From Branchiostoma floridae (lineage: Eukaryota > Chordata > Leptocardii > Amphioxiformes > Branchiostomatidae), in assembly GCF_000003815.2 (NCBI RefSeq), contig NC_049981.1, positions 19,293,246 to 19,355,245 on the forward strand: 62,000 nt of DNA. Direction: 5' to 3'. Below are positions 1 through 15,100 of the stretch, piece by piece; the first letter of the stretch is position 1; the number at the start of each line of letters is the position of its first letter. The translations under genes and the position numbers were made by a program. A model generated the notes under the pieces. That model searched no databases, had not been told where the DNA came from, and saw nothing but the letters and a program-made list of their open reading frames with translations.

Positions 1-198
1 AGGCAAAAATTTGGGGAAGTACATGTGTGGGTGTATGTCTGGATTAAATACTTTTCCTAGACTTGACTCACCACCTATCCTATTTATCCTGTATTTAGAG
101 ATACACAACAAAAAGGGAACTCCATATGAATTTTTCTGAGGCTGTATCTTGTCCCTTGCAACAGCTGAATCATACAAATAAAAAGCTTTGTTTTCCAG

Positions 199-3100
199 TG
201 TCAGCTGTCCACTGTGAAAGAGAAATTAGACTCTGTGGAAGAAGAGAAGTACAAGATAATCCAAGGTTTGATCTGTTTCTATCCCTCCTATATGCCAATG
301 TTGTGTCCCATTGCATGCCATGGAAGGCTTGTTTACCGTTTAGGTAGATATCTGCTACAAGCCCCATAACCTGTAAAAATTTTGTATCAAATGGTTGCCA
401 TAGCAGGCTGAAGGTTAAGTTTGCCATGTAGGATAGCCTTGTTTTCTTTTAATATAACGTAGTGAACCTCAGTAGATCCATTTATGAAGTAAAATCTGGT
501 CCAGGCCTCTTCCGATACTGGTGTCCATCCCCATTTCAGAGCTGGAGGCCAAACTGTCAACCCACGAGGAAGTTGTCCAACAGCTGAACGAGGTTATCAA
601 TGAGACAGTGGAGGAGAAGCAGAGTAAAGAAGAGGAACTTGTCACTCTCAGGGCTAAAGTCAGCCGATTGGAGCTGCGCTTGAATACAGGTGGGAAGAAG
701 TTCATTGTTCCTCATCACAACATGCTCATTACCTGTGATTTGATGATTGTACAAAACTGTTCACCATCATCAACTACGTTCACATCCAAGACACAAAGCA
801 TTGTTTGAAATGAAGAATTTTTTTTTTCTATTCTCTGTACACTACAGGGAGTAACAGCAATGATGAACTGCAGGACACAATCTCCAACCTGGAGCAGCAG
901 CTAGCCTCATCGCAGAAGGACAGGGAAACAGAAGTCAGCGCCTTGCGAAGTAACATCAACATGCTGGAGAAACAGGTAATTACACCCAGCTTGATAACCA
1001 ACAGCTCTAAGTCATGGCTAGTTTTGATAGTGAAAAAGAATGACATCTTGGAATGGGATTGGTTCTCTTACAGTTAGAGGTGTATGGCTACCAGCTCTTG
1101 GGGATGAGTCCAAATAAAAAGAAAAGATGCTGTTGTTTGCTTGAGAGAAGGAAATTTTACTTCCCTATGTATACAGTTGGAGGACCTTCGCCAGCGAGAT
1201 GGGTCTGAGATTCTGGGCCTGCATGACCAGATAGCTGAGCTGGAGGGAGCGCTGGCAGCATCTCACCAGCACAACACCTCTGATGACGTGAGATTTTAGT
1301 ATAATACTTTCCTTTCTTCTGTGATTCTATGATTGCTGCAATGAAGAATAAAGAATGAAGAAAAGACCCGTCCTTCCATCCAAGAACAGAAATTTTCTTG
1401 TTGGAATGGATAGAAATATGAACTGAAAATGGAACTTTGATACCTTTATGAAGGTTAGATATCCAGGGAAACAATATTCAAATACAATTCAATTTCTACA
1501 ACTGGATAAAAAAGAGTTGTCTAGTGACATTAAAGAATAGTGATGGATGTCAATCAAAATGTCCTGAAGTAAATCTCTATTTTTTATCCAGTTGTAGAGA
1601 TTGAATTGTCTTTGAAAATGGAACTGTGTGTGTTGTTTGTGTTGGTGGTGGCACAGTTCCAAACTTCTTCCTGCAGGCTGAGTTGGCCCTATTCCAAGAT
1701 TGTTCCTGTAATCCTCAATCTCTTGTACTGTGTTTTGCAGGCCTTTGCAGATGAACAGAAGAATACTGCAGAGGAACTGGTGAAGAAAAATCAGGAGATT
1801 GCACATCTGGAACAACAGCTGTCAGACCTGGAGAAACGCAGGCGGGCATACAGCACATCGGACACAGAGGTCATCGAACTCCGCAAAACCTTGGACGAAG
1901 CATTGCTGCAGTGTGAAGTACTTCTGGCGGAAAAGGTGTGCTGTTTTTCCTCTTCCAACATCAGCGAGACTGTATCTGAGGAAAGCAATGTCATGTCAAG
2001 TGTTGACTGGAGTCCCACAATTTTGCTAGAGGATGTTTGTTAGGAATACAGAAATCAAATGATAGACTTTGGTATGTATCTTAAGATGTCTTAATTGTAT
2101 ACTAGGCCATATATACTGTGTCTGTCCGCCCACAGACTACCCTGGAAACTGCCATTGGAGACCTGGAAGACTACAACAGTAGGCTGAATGCAGACTTCCA
2201 TCATATGTAAGTGGGTCTTTTGTAAACATCTAAGTTTATGCACACTGTCACGGTCTAAGTTACCATAGGAAACTGTCAACAACATGTCTTTTTCTTAACA
2301 CTGAAAGTTTATAGTTTTATAAGTTTAGAGGTCTACACTAGTTTGGAGCTGTATGCTTTATAAGGATTTGCAACAACAAGAAGCTATATACATGGTAATT
2401 TTCAGGATTTGCACCAATGAGAAACTGTATGCTAATTTTTATAATTCGCATTAATGAGAAACTTTTTGCTAATTTTTGGGATTTGCACCTATGAGAATCT
2501 GTATCATATTTTTTTTGTATATTCACCAATGACAATGGTCTGTAATTTCCTTGCCAGAGTTGTTCAGAAGGACCAGCTGCAGGACCAGCTGAAGATGAAG
2601 GAGGAGGAGCTGAATGAGCTGGAGGAGTTCACCCGGCTGGAGAGGGAGATGCATGAGGAGGAGAGGAGGGCTCAGCAAGTCAGTGTGTTTTTTTTACAAT
2701 ATCAGTAGACCATGAATAATAAAGTTCTTCATGGTCTACCAATTTGTCTGGGACTGCCTGTCACCTTCTTTAGGGCAATAATGACTGGTTCTACATTTCA
2801 CTGCAGCCTGGTGTTGCTGCTGTGGCATTCCAAATGCGGTCCCAAACATAGAGTATTGTAAAATTCACATAGATACTTCAAGCAACAATACAATTCAACG
2901 TTGGCAAAAATAATCTTCATTCAACATTAAGTTTAGAAATGCTTGTGTTGTGAGCTAAGTTGTATTATCTTAAAACTACCTTCACAGAAGGTTAAACATT
3001 TTGTTGTGAGGAGATTTTGTTGTGAGTAGTGATGTGATTTCAAATCTCCCTAGACTGACATGACTGAGAACAAGCCTTCTGAAGATGAACTAGCAGCGCT

Positions 3101-6100
3101 CAGGAAGACAGCTGCTGATGCAGAGGCTGTTACTTTGGAAACCAACAAGAAACTGACCGAAGTATCTGATGAGAAAGAAGAGCTGGTCTCCAGATTGGTA
3201 AGTCATATGTTTCATAAAAACCCTGAAAAACATTTATAGGTCCTGAAATGCCATGAATGAGTTTGTCACGTTTGAAAATCAGTGCCTCATTTGTTGCCGC
3301 TGGACAAAGGTTCGTTTTATATAGATGACAATAAATACTTTATGTTTTGGACTGCATATATAACAATGCCTAATGTTTGGGACTGCATTGTTAGCAGTGA
3401 CACCTAGCTGCAGTGTGCAATAGAACCAGTCAGTGTTGTTCCAAGTAAGGTTATAGATGAAAACGGAAATGTCAACTGTGGTGTTGTGTATCCTGGTTGT
3501 GCATCTGTAGGTTAGAATGATTCGAAGAGAATGTTTCCGTTGGTTTTCTAGGCTGGACTAGAGAAGCAGCTTGAGGAGCTGGAGAGGGAGAAGGCAGACG
3601 CTGACTCTTACCTACACCTGGAGAAGGAGCAACACCAGCGGATGGTTACAGATCTCAGGGATCAGCTGCAGAAGGTGGGTGTAAGGGAGCAGACAGTTCA
3701 GTTGCATAAACCATAACTATATCCTTCTGCTCAGCAACACCCCCTTTCCAATAGAGACTGCAAATGCATTGCGACCGCTGAGAGACTTTGCAGATCGCTC
3801 AATGAATTTAGTAGATTGAGAAGAAATGTTTGTTTGTTTTTTGTGTCTTGTCTTTTAAATAAAGTATAACATCTTGCATTATGTTCCAATAATGGAACGT
3901 AAGTCACACCAATCCCATTTTGGTCACTGCATGTTTGCTCAGTTTGCTAGTGGAAAGGTGCCTAACCACATGTAGTGAGTCCTTGAATTTATCGCAAATG
4001 CTTCAGTCATGTCCTAGCTTAACCCCAAATGTTCTGGGCTTTAACTGTAATACTTAAACAATTTTAGAGGTGCTAGAGATTGACAACACCTTTGACTACT
4101 CTGTACAATGAGATGCTACTTTTGTTGTCCGTTCCAGTCCTATGATGAGAGTGCCCAGCTGCGTCTGCTGGTGGAAGGGGATACCACAGTGGACCTTTCA
4201 GCCCAGGAGCAGTCTACTGAGAAGATTAACGCCCTCCAGGAGAAGCTGCAGGAACTGCAGGCAGCTCTCCATGCCATGACTGCAGAGAGAGACCAGGTCA
4301 GGCTGGACCTGGGAGAGGCTGTGGAACAGGTTAGAGACTCCTGAGATACTAACAACAGCAGGCCACAGCAAGTACATTTTATAGATAGCTACAGGGTGCA
4401 CATTAATTTTGGACTGATTAGAAATTTTGTTCCCCATCCAATGTCTTACCCTCATTGGGGAAATGGCCCTAAGATTTCCTAGATTTTGTTATGTACATGT
4501 AACAGCCACTTAGAGATGACTTTACTTTCATAGTTTATTCAGCTGAACTTGGTTCTGTATTTGAAGGGAAACAAATGTACCTATACAGTATTTTTTGTTG
4601 CCCTTTTCTCAGGTTATGGATTCCCAAGAAGAGCTGTACAAACTACAGCAGACCTACAGTGATCTAAAGACCAGACATGACCAGCTGAGTCAGGAACTTC
4701 AGGACATACAGGCACAGGGACAGAACACAGAGGCAGGGCCTGACACTGAGGGGAAGGTAGGTTCTCTATTTGACAAGGGACTTTCTTACTAGCAAATGGA
4801 CTCTACATAAACTGTAATACAGACAGCACAACAAAGGTAGGGCCTGACAATACTGAGGGGAAGGTAGGTTCTCTATTTGATATGGAAGTTTTTACTGACA
4901 AATGTACTCCACAAACTGTAATACAGACTTCAATTACACACAGAGGAAGGAGCTGAAAATACTGAGAAGAAGGTATTTTTCTTTGACACTTACAGGCCAA
5001 TGCTCTGTAAAATGTAACACAAACACTGGTAGCACACACTTGTTTCCCCACCTAGAAAGTGATTAATCTTTGTTCATTAGTCCATGTCATATGCATTGTG
5101 TTTTTCCTTGTAGTCTTACCACAAGTTTAAGAAATGTGCTGTTGCTTTTTTTTTACCTGTTTTTACCTTCTTCACCCACAGGCCCACAGACTAGAGGCTG
5201 AACTGCAGGCAACAGTCGCCAGGCTGACTGAGGCTGAAGAAGCCTTAAAGGCTCGTGTAGCAGAACTGGAGGGACAAGCTCAGGATGCAGCTGCAAAGGA
5301 GGTCAGGAACCTGAAGTATATAGTCACCTTGTAGTGCAGCCAGTAGGTACCAATGTGTGGCTGTTGTAACTTGCTCAAGGCACATCCTTGCAGACAGGAC
5401 CCCCATTTGACCTGCCTTGGAAAAGACGAAAGATTAATTCAGCTCCAACTAGAATGCCTTTTCCTGAATTTGATCCAGGATCTCCCAGTTACTGACTAAT
5501 TGGAACCAGGAGCTAGAACCAATTGAGCAACAGGGACTTCCTCATCATGAAATAGTAGATTGGCATAAGCTTAATAGCTGAAACATTCAGTCACATAGAT
5601 AGTCAAAACAGTAGGCCTCACTGAAACTCAATGTGTTAACTTTAAATTCTGCTCCATCAAAAAAAAATGAGTTGCTTTGAATTGAATGTTTATTTAATTT
5701 TATCCCAGGAGGAACTGATTCAGCTGAGAGAGGACCTAGCCACTAGCCAAGGGAGTGTGGACAAATTGTTGGAACAGCTGAGTGCCCTAGAACCCAAAGA
5801 AGCGGAAAATTCAAATCAGGTAGACTCCTTCAATTCTTGTTGGGCTTAGAGAGAAAGAAAGTCAGACTTGTAAATATTGTTATGTTTTGATATCTAGTTT
5901 TGGTGAAATATGACGATCAATTTGGCAAGGATTTTTTTGTATCTTTTATAGCTTAAGTAATGTAATTCAGCAAGTCTTACAATTTAGCTGTGCGCAATAT
6001 TGTTTTACTGAATCAATGTACTAATATCTGTCAAGAAACCAATCTTTGATACAAGTAGATTTTCTTTATCAAATTTCACTAGTCATGTGAAGGTATTTTT

Positions 6101-9100
6101 TCCTTTTCTGTTCTAAAGAATGAAACTACACATCTAAGAGAGGAGCTTGCTGCAAAGGATAGCCAGTTGGAGCAGATGTCTGAACAGTTGAAGACTTTTG
6201 AACAGAAGTCAGCAGAAGATTCACTCCAGGTGTGTATTTTGAGTGCTGAAGTTAATCTTGACAGACTTGTAGCCCAACAGTTCATGTATTAATTAAAGCT
6301 CCCACATCAAGCATATTTTAAACCATGATTGTCTTTCCTCACTTCATCATCTAGGGAGAAAAGATACCTTAACTGCCATTTAGTTACCCTCTTACAAGTT
6401 TGAAGTCATTAGAATGAAGTACTCTCACCTCTCAAATAAACGTACCGGTACGTTTATTTTTTTCCGCCTCAGAATCCACCCGGTACGTCCTTATTTTAGA
6501 CGGTACGTTTATTTTTTTTTCAAATTTGGGCTTTTTTGACTAACCAGGGAACTCACAAATATTGAAAGTTGGAATTTTCTGCCCATATTTCCGCAGTTTT
6601 TTTGCTCAAAATTCACTAAATCTATCTAAAAAGTATCATTTTCCCCACGTAAATCTGTTGTTTACATTGTTGAAAGTTGCCGACAGTCAGCAGTGGCGCG
6701 TGCGACCAACGCCCCCTGAAGGGCGGAGTTTTCTTGAGAGAAGCAGCTTGAGAGCTTTTCCGGCAAAAGTCTCAAATTACCCACTAGCTTGATTTCACAT
6801 TAACCGGCAAGTAAATTTAGAAGTGTGCAACTAATCTTGGACAAGTAAAAAAAAAATCCAATAAAGATATGGAAAGGTTTCAAGTGTGTTCTCTTCAAAT
6901 TTCCGATGTATTTTATCTCTGTTTACATTGTTTGAGGCCGGCAGTGATGCCAGCCCATGTAGACCTCTCCTAATGGAACACGCCTCCAAGGGGGCGGAGT
7001 TAAATAACTCAAGCTTTGTGAGCCGGTGCCGCCTGTGATCATGGAGCCCAGATGGAGCCGGGAAGTCTACTAGGGTTGTGCCGTTGGCATGGGAACCATC
7101 ACAACATTTCTGTTAGATGTCGCATTCTCAGCTATATGTCGATCTTTCCCTGGTAACTTCTACACTAAAATGTATTTCTTTTTACCAACTTGCAGGTAAA
7201 GTTGTGGATAGAGAAAAAATTCTAGTTTATGCTGCTTGTGAAGTTGTAAAACTAAAAGATTATCCTTGCTCCAACAGAGTTCTCAGGTCTCTCATGCATG
7301 TAACACTTTTGGGGGAGTGGCTACAGTGCTGAGTCTATGATCGAAACATTTGGGGAAGTTGTGTTTATTTTGGTTACTACTCCGTAACCTTTTCTAAAGA
7401 TAAACATGGCCAAATAACAATTTACTATTGTCTCTAAGTTTCCACTCAGTATTTTGAAATACAATATTACAAAATACCCTTTTGTATTTCTATAAACATC
7501 GAATCTTTTTCTAACTTGAAATGTGTTCTTTCCCTGCATTCAAGTGAACTGTTCCCCTAGATAATAGATCAATCAATCAATCAATCAATCTTTATTGCGC
7601 AACAATTGTACGGGTACAATGTATGGCAAGTTCGGGTGTAATACATGTACAGAACATCAAAACTAATATCTACGTGGTTGCTTATACATAACAATGGTAA
7701 GAGGGTTCTATGTAACAAATGACTAGTCGCTATGCTACTTTAGCTGAGCGGATTAATTCATGGGAAACAGGTATTACTAGAACATAGTGGTACACGATAC
7801 AGAGTTAACATCAAGTGTTTGTGTCAGTACGATTCCTTTTTTGAAAAGCAGTAGAGATGTATTGGCCTATGTACAAGGAAATTGCATCAGGACATGACAT
7901 AAGTAAATTGAAAGTTTCTGAACTTGTCTTAGGTAATGTTATGTTTGTAGTCTTGTTGATAACGTCCATAAGTTTCTGCCTTTCCTCAGTATATGTGGGA
8001 CATAATAATAGAAAGTGTAGTTCGTCTTCGATACCATGATTGCAAGTAGGACAGCGTCTCTGAGTGGCTGGTATATTATTATATCGACCTTTTTCTATCT
8101 CCAAACAATGTGCACTAATTCGCAATTTTGTTATGTTAGCAACAAATGATTTATTTTGAATTGATGAAAGGTACTTTTCGAGAGTGAAGTTGGTCTTGAA
8201 TTTAGAATAGGTTTGCAATTTGCTATAATTTCTTATCTCTTGCCTCCAGCCAGAAACAAACGTGTCTTTCAGACGTTCCTTGAACACGTTTCCAAAATGT
8301 TTGGCGTCAACTGCAGGGTTTAACCAAACATTTTGGAAACCGTGTCTGCACAATATGTCTTGTACATGTACGGCCCAGTCCTGTTCTTGTTCAACAGCAA
8401 AATCGTAAGCTTTTTTAACTATTCTATCGTTTGGAAGGTTTTGTAGTCTAAGCCAATATTTAATAAGTTGAGATTGGGCTTCAATGTATAATGGAAATGT
8501 TCCGAGTTCACCCCTTACGGCGGCATTAACGGAACTTCTGGGAACTTGAAGTAGGATTTTACAGTAATTGAGAAGAACATGTTCTAGATCAGACACTTCA
8601 TATGAGAATTTGGGATGTGTCAATAAAATATTTTGATTCGATAATAATTCCGATTGATATAGAATATTTAATTTGTCACTATATCTCTTAAACCGGACTA
8701 GAACAGGACGAGAGATGAAGTACAATGAATGGCATGAATGAAAGAGCTCTAACTTGTAGGAATTACACTGGGGATTGCTCTGGAAGGCTGTGAAACTGTT
8801 AGAGCTGTCCAGCTTTCTTTCTGAACTGGGGGTTATCTATTTTACAAACATGTACATGTAGTCATGCATAGTCATGTTTGCCAAAAATAATTTTTGCCAT
8901 AAGTGTTTTTACAATGTCCAATTAGTTTATTATTTACTTACTACAAATTTTTAAGATGTAAAGGTAAATCTTAAAGATATGAGCTGACAAGTTGCCCAAA
9001 ATACACCAAAAACCATTGGTACTCAGGCATAAATAAGTAAAAAGAACCTACCTGATCATCTTCTCTTGGACAGAAGTAGTATGGACACAGTTTACATGTC

Positions 9101-12100
9101 AATTTGGTATTTTTCCGGGGAGTACTTTTATTCCAGGGGGTACTTTTATTAGATTTTGAAGATTTGTCCGGGGGGTACTTTTATTCCAGGGGGTACTTCT
9201 ATTTGAGAGGTGAGAGTACTGTAATTTGCATACATGGGACTCCTGACAATCAGCCTGGCTGGTGTTTTGTTTGTACATTGTATTTATCAACAATGAGTGC
9301 CAAGTCAACTGTCAACAATAACTAGACACTTTATAATCATTGACAGGCATTGTGCCTCAATTGCTATCAGGCATGTACGTTTTGCCTTGTTGTTAAAACT
9401 GAATTCTTCACGGTTTCTGTTACATGCTTGGTCAACATTGCATCTAAAAACATGACCTTATAATATATGTTAGACAAAGTTCTTTACCGTATGTTCCATT
9501 AAAGTACTTTAGTATGAAGACTTGTTTTACAGGATTGATTCACTTGTGTTCACAGGTGTCTACATTGAAAGATAAGCTGTCCAGCATGGAATCAGACTTA
9601 ACAAAAGCACACAAGCAAATTGAAGACCTCCAGGAGATCAGTGTCGACGAGGCTGATCTGTCCAAACAGCCAAAAGATGTTCAGCTGCTTCATGAACAGC
9701 TACACCAGGCCAGGATGGCGCATGCAGAGTTGCAGAAGCGGTAAACAAACAGTTTTATTTCTTATATCTACGTACACCAACCAACCCACATGGACTTCAT
9801 GTAATCAAACAACAACCTTCAGCTAATAAGCACTTTTCCTCAGCCCCTTGAGTGGTTGTTTAAAAGATGTCATGACTTGCTTCAGTTTAAATCTTTAGAA
9901 ATATGTTCACATCCTATGTACAATGTACAAAATTAGTTATAACTGGTTGACCATCTCACTGAAGCTGTGGTACGTTGGCATTGTTGCCGCAGTTGAGAAA
10001 TTTGACAAAGAGCTCAATGAAAAGCCATTTTAGGGTTTCTGTGTTTTGTTCCAGTTGCTGCCAACATAGTGCAGTCCAGTGAAATGCTCCCTTTACACCA
10101 ATGGTGGTTATATATAGATAACATATACAGGTACAGAATTGTTTCTCTGAATGATGTTTGCAGGTATGAGAGGCTGGAACACGATCTCAGCTGTGCTCAG
10201 GATTCCAAGCTAGCCGAAGAAAACAAGGACATCTTCCAGCAGCAGAAAATCACACAGCTGGAGATGGCACGGCGAGAGTCGATGGCCGTCTCATCTAAAA
10301 CAATGGAGGACAACAGGAAGGAGATAGACAGTCTGACCAAGCAGGTAAGGTCTGGTCAGAAGTACTAGCAACTTAGTAGAAAGTCCATTCTTGCTACTTT
10401 ATATGCACAGTGTGTTCAGTGTTTGTGTATGATTGTAACTGAGGTGGCAAGGCAGTCTTGTGGTTAGGGTTGTTTACTTGGAATATAATGTTTCTGGATT
10501 CAAATCCCTAGCAGACCTCAATGTTGAGCCCTTCAAAAAAGCATTTTATAATTGATTTAATTAGCTTTGGTTAGGGATGGATCATGCCCTCTGCTATTGG
10601 ATCTAAACCGGAAGTCGCGTCTTTGAGGAGAGCCACACCGAAGATCAAACACCAAAGAACCTACCACGTTAATAAAAAATAGTAGGGTCCATCCCAGTGT
10701 GAGTGAACTAAACCTTACAGTCCAGTCTTAAGCTGTTTGATACTTACTCTACCGCTTGCAATGTGTGAACCAAACAAGCAAACAGATTATTTAAGAGGAA
10801 AGTTTACTGCCAGAACAGGTTTACTGTAGAATTGAATTCTGTACACCGTTTCTCCTATACAGATGTGTGACCTCCAGGCTAAACTTCAGCACCAGATGTT
10901 GGAGTGTCAGCAGGCGGTACATGAGCGGGAGAAGGCTGTGGCCAAACTGGAGGACTACAAGGTCCAGGTGCGAGACCTGGAGAACCTGCATTCCAGCCAT
11001 GCAGCAAGCACCAACAGGCACCAGAACATGGACCCTGACAAGGTTTGTAGTTTGCAAGGAAAGTCTTTCATGTTTAAGCCTGATATGTTACAAGTTGTAC
11101 CCGATTCAAAATTGTCCTCATCACTGCTGCTACATCTCTGATTACCCCATGTTTCAGTTATATGGATGACATCTGTGAGCTCATTGATATTCGTCTGTTT
11201 CCCCACAAGAAATTCTTTGAACATACTGTAAATTGTACAAAGTAGTTTCAAAAATGAGCAAATATGGGAACCAAAGGATACTTAAGTCGTAGAATGACAA
11301 TTCCAAAATCAAAGAAGAATCTAATGTTCAGTTTTGCCGATGGTTCAGCCCTCCTGATCTCGTAGATTTCATTTTACCAAATTTTTTTATTTGTATGCTC
11401 ACATCAGTTTTAGGGTTGTTCCCTAAAAATGTCATCTATATAATCAAATTAACATGGCCCTGGAAAATAGCAATATAGTAAATGACAATATCTTCTTTAG
11501 CAAGATGTACTTGATGTTAGCAGCAATTTATATCCACAGATGATGAAGATCATAAAGCAGCTGGAACTGAAATTGGATCTCACCGGACAGAAAGTTCAGA
11601 AACTGGAAAAGGACAACAAGAAACTGCAAGGTGAGTTTTCTAGCACATTCCTTACAGCTAGTAGATGGCAATGTGAAGAATGTCAGAGGAAACTGTGTTT
11701 GAAATGGTAGCTTATTGGCAAGACTCTTAATGCTTGCATCAGTGGGAAACTTTATCTACAGACCACTAAAATTGAAAAGTGGCCACATTGATCTAATATA
11801 GAGATGGCTACTTGTACAGGTTTAACTATATATTCCTACCCCTTCCCATCCAATTGCTCAGAACTAGAGGACACATGTGACAGGCTTCAGTTTGCCAAGA
11901 GCCAGCTGCAGGGGGAGGTGGAGAGGTCCAAGCTGGCGCTGGAGACTGAGAGGGAACAGAACTCCATCCAGCAACGCCGCAACAACAACTCCAACCTAGA
12001 GATGGTGGAGATGAGACGACAGGTGGAAAAATTTGCAGAGGAGGCTAGAACGGTACCATGATCTTTACTCTAGGACTTCTACTAAACATGCCTCTCATGT

Positions 12101-15100
12101 ATCATGTTGAGAGTACAAAAGTATAGATAGCAGAGGCATAGGTCTATTGAGGAACAGGTCTGGATCTGGATAAATACTAGACATGGTCACTAAGGGAGTC
12201 AAGTTATGATCCTTATGATGTCAATATAAAGCCTTTATCAGGTGAACAGCACCCAGTATTTAAGCCCTGATCTGTATCTGTATTATATGGCAATGTAGGC
12301 CTCAGGAATGGTGGCTGCTAAGGAAGAGGAGATCAAAGCTCTACAGGAGGACCTGCAGGCTGCCAGGAACAAGCTTCAGCAGGGCAGCGGCAGCTCACAG
12401 GAACAACACAAAATCATCATGGAGCTCAAACAACAACTACAGGTAACCTCCACACCAGCGCATGTTACACAATCTCTAGCTATCAGGAGCTGGTTGGGTC
12501 TCCTTCCCAAGAGCTTGTGGTCATACACCTCTACACCTCTAACTGGAGAGAAGCGTTCCCATTCCCAGAGTCACCAATGCCAGCTCAAGATTCTTTATTG
12601 ATGTGATAATCAGTCCAGTAAGATGGAAAAGCTGCCATCACAGCCTGGTAACAGACAGTTCTGGCCATGATTGGTCCATGATTTAGTTTGTAAACCACAA
12701 AGATCCACAGTATGTGTAAACTTTGCAGACAGCTTTGGTCACCAACAGTTTTCATCAGTCATTCCCAGACATCGAACCCCAGCCATAATCTTTGTAAAAG
12801 TTCAGTTTCATATTGTTTATCTCAGTTTGCTGAGGATGAAGTAGAAGTGACCAAAGGACAGCTTGGTGCTGCAGAGGAGAATCTCCATGCCAGCCAAGAG
12901 AGACTAACAGAGACAGAAGGAAGGCTAGACAAGACTTCCAGGGATCTACAAGAAGCTGGGCAACAGGTTGGTATAACAATATGTTGTTTGTTCATATGAC
13001 TGAGCAATTACCAATGTACTGTGCTGACATGCAAATACAATACAAAACATGCCTCTCTGCTGTCAAGGCCACTGTACTGGACAAAGTTTACGAAGTAGTG
13101 AATCTTTGCCACAAAGCTGTACGGTTAAATACGTGTCATTAGCATTTTAAAGACTAGGCACACAGGGACCTTTTGCATTTTATGCTGCTCAGAATAGTCC
13201 AAGAACTGAAGCAGGTAAAACTGAAAACTTAAGATTTAAGATTCAAATTGGTATGACCTCTTTAAGAAGACCACATGTTACTTTGTTAGGTTGAGAAGCT
13301 GATGAAGGACTGTAGACAGCTGCAGGACAAGTGCTCTGAGCTGGAGGAGGTCGGGAACAGTACGGCTGCAGCCGCTGACCAGCGTGTGACAGACTTGCAG
13401 AGCAGACTGTCCAGTCTGGAGACAGAGAGGGACACCCTCCTACAGGACCTCAGGTCCATCAGTGGACAGAAGGGGCAGTTACAGAAAGATATGGAGAAGG
13501 TACAGTCCACAGATGTGAAAATGTTTTCTCACAGTAGGGACTCTGGTATGACTTTTGGCCTGTCTGACAGGTGTCTGTCAGGTTTATTTGTATTTCTGTT
13601 GCTCCCAATGTACATGATACAGCCATCCTCAGTGCTGTTTTATTTTGTTTTATAAGAACTCACCACACTTATCAGTATGAACTTGATGTGTTACACCATG
13701 AGTCAGTTTACTGGGTAAACAATACATAGAAACTGATGTTTGTTGCACAGCTACAGGAAGACCACACTAGCAAGGTCAACTCCCTCTGTGACCAGCTAAC
13801 AGCTGTGGAGGAGGAGAAGGACAGCCTGAGACAGCAGCTGTGTCAACAAGGGGAGACGGGACAGGCGCTGGCCAACCTACAGGCCAAACTGGACCAGGCA
13901 CACGACAACCTCAAGGTTAGTCTTCTGCCAACACGTGTCAAGGCTGTGGACATGGCAAAATGTCAGGCAGTTTAGATAACTCGTACCTTTTCGAGGCCAT
14001 GAAATGTCCCAGAAAGGTATGCACTTTTGAATGTGTGAGGAGAATGTTTAAGACTGACAGTGTAACTCTCAGGTTGGAAAAGTTTATATTGTTCCTGTTC
14101 CCGCCACAAGCCCAGGTTTTTGTTAAAATGTTGTTATCCATACAAGGAGGAAGAAAGACAAGAGGGTTAGGCAATCGAAAAAGATGGGGTGATATCAGAG
14201 AATGGTCTGGCATGACTATATGTGAAAAATTAACAGAAAAAGCAGGGTGGAGAAAACTGGTTGTCAGATCTTCTGTGATGCCCCAGAGGTCAAATGATGG
14301 AGATGAGATCACGCATGTATATGTACATGTATTCTCTGATATTCTCTGTCCTTACCATCAGTTGGAAACAGCTAAGGTAGGCGGCTTACACATTGAGCTC
14401 TCCAAGACCAAGGAAGCCCTGGCAGAGGTGGAAGCACAGGTGTGTGGGCTGCGGACAGACCTGACAGACAAGGACAGCCAGGTGGCAGCTGCAGAGGGTG
14501 CAGCACAGCAGCTACACTCACAGCTGCTGCAGGTGCGCACAGACACCGCCACCCTCCACACACAGGTAGGTCTGTCTACAGTACGGTACCTCTAATTCAC
14601 AAGTAACTTTCTATCTTCAACATGCAAGCAAGGTAGTTTGTCATAGTTCCTGATGTGACAGAAACATTCCATGGTTGGCAAAAGAAGTAGCTTCTAGAGT
14701 AGCAAATGGTTAAAGAATATAGCAGGTACGATTCCCTTCTCAAGTTCTGTAACAAGTTTTTTCAACAATAAAAAAGCAATTTTTAGCTAAGAAATTTTGC
14801 ATAAGCTAAATCTTATATTCATGCGCAAGTGATTTTTTTAAGAATTGAAAGCCAAGCAAACTAGGTTTTATTGCTAATATGTCCACGTACTTTGATCCCC
14901 CTCAGCTGGAAGAAGCCAGAAGTCATTCTGAGGACCTCTCTGCTAAGCTGACAGAGACACAGGCAGACCTTAGAGACCTTCAAGACAAATACCACAACTC
15001 ACGCCTGGAGGTCAACGATCTACAGGTCAGTTGGCAGTCTTCCTTCCTTTAATAAAGGGGCATTCCACTCCACACGGGAGTGTTATTTTCCAATAGATGT

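Noticed and set aside
13960-14595. 211-codon open frame
   Set aside because: Only 14362-14565 is coding (an exon of the CENP-E-like gene); the rest is intron read-through before the acceptor CATCAG.
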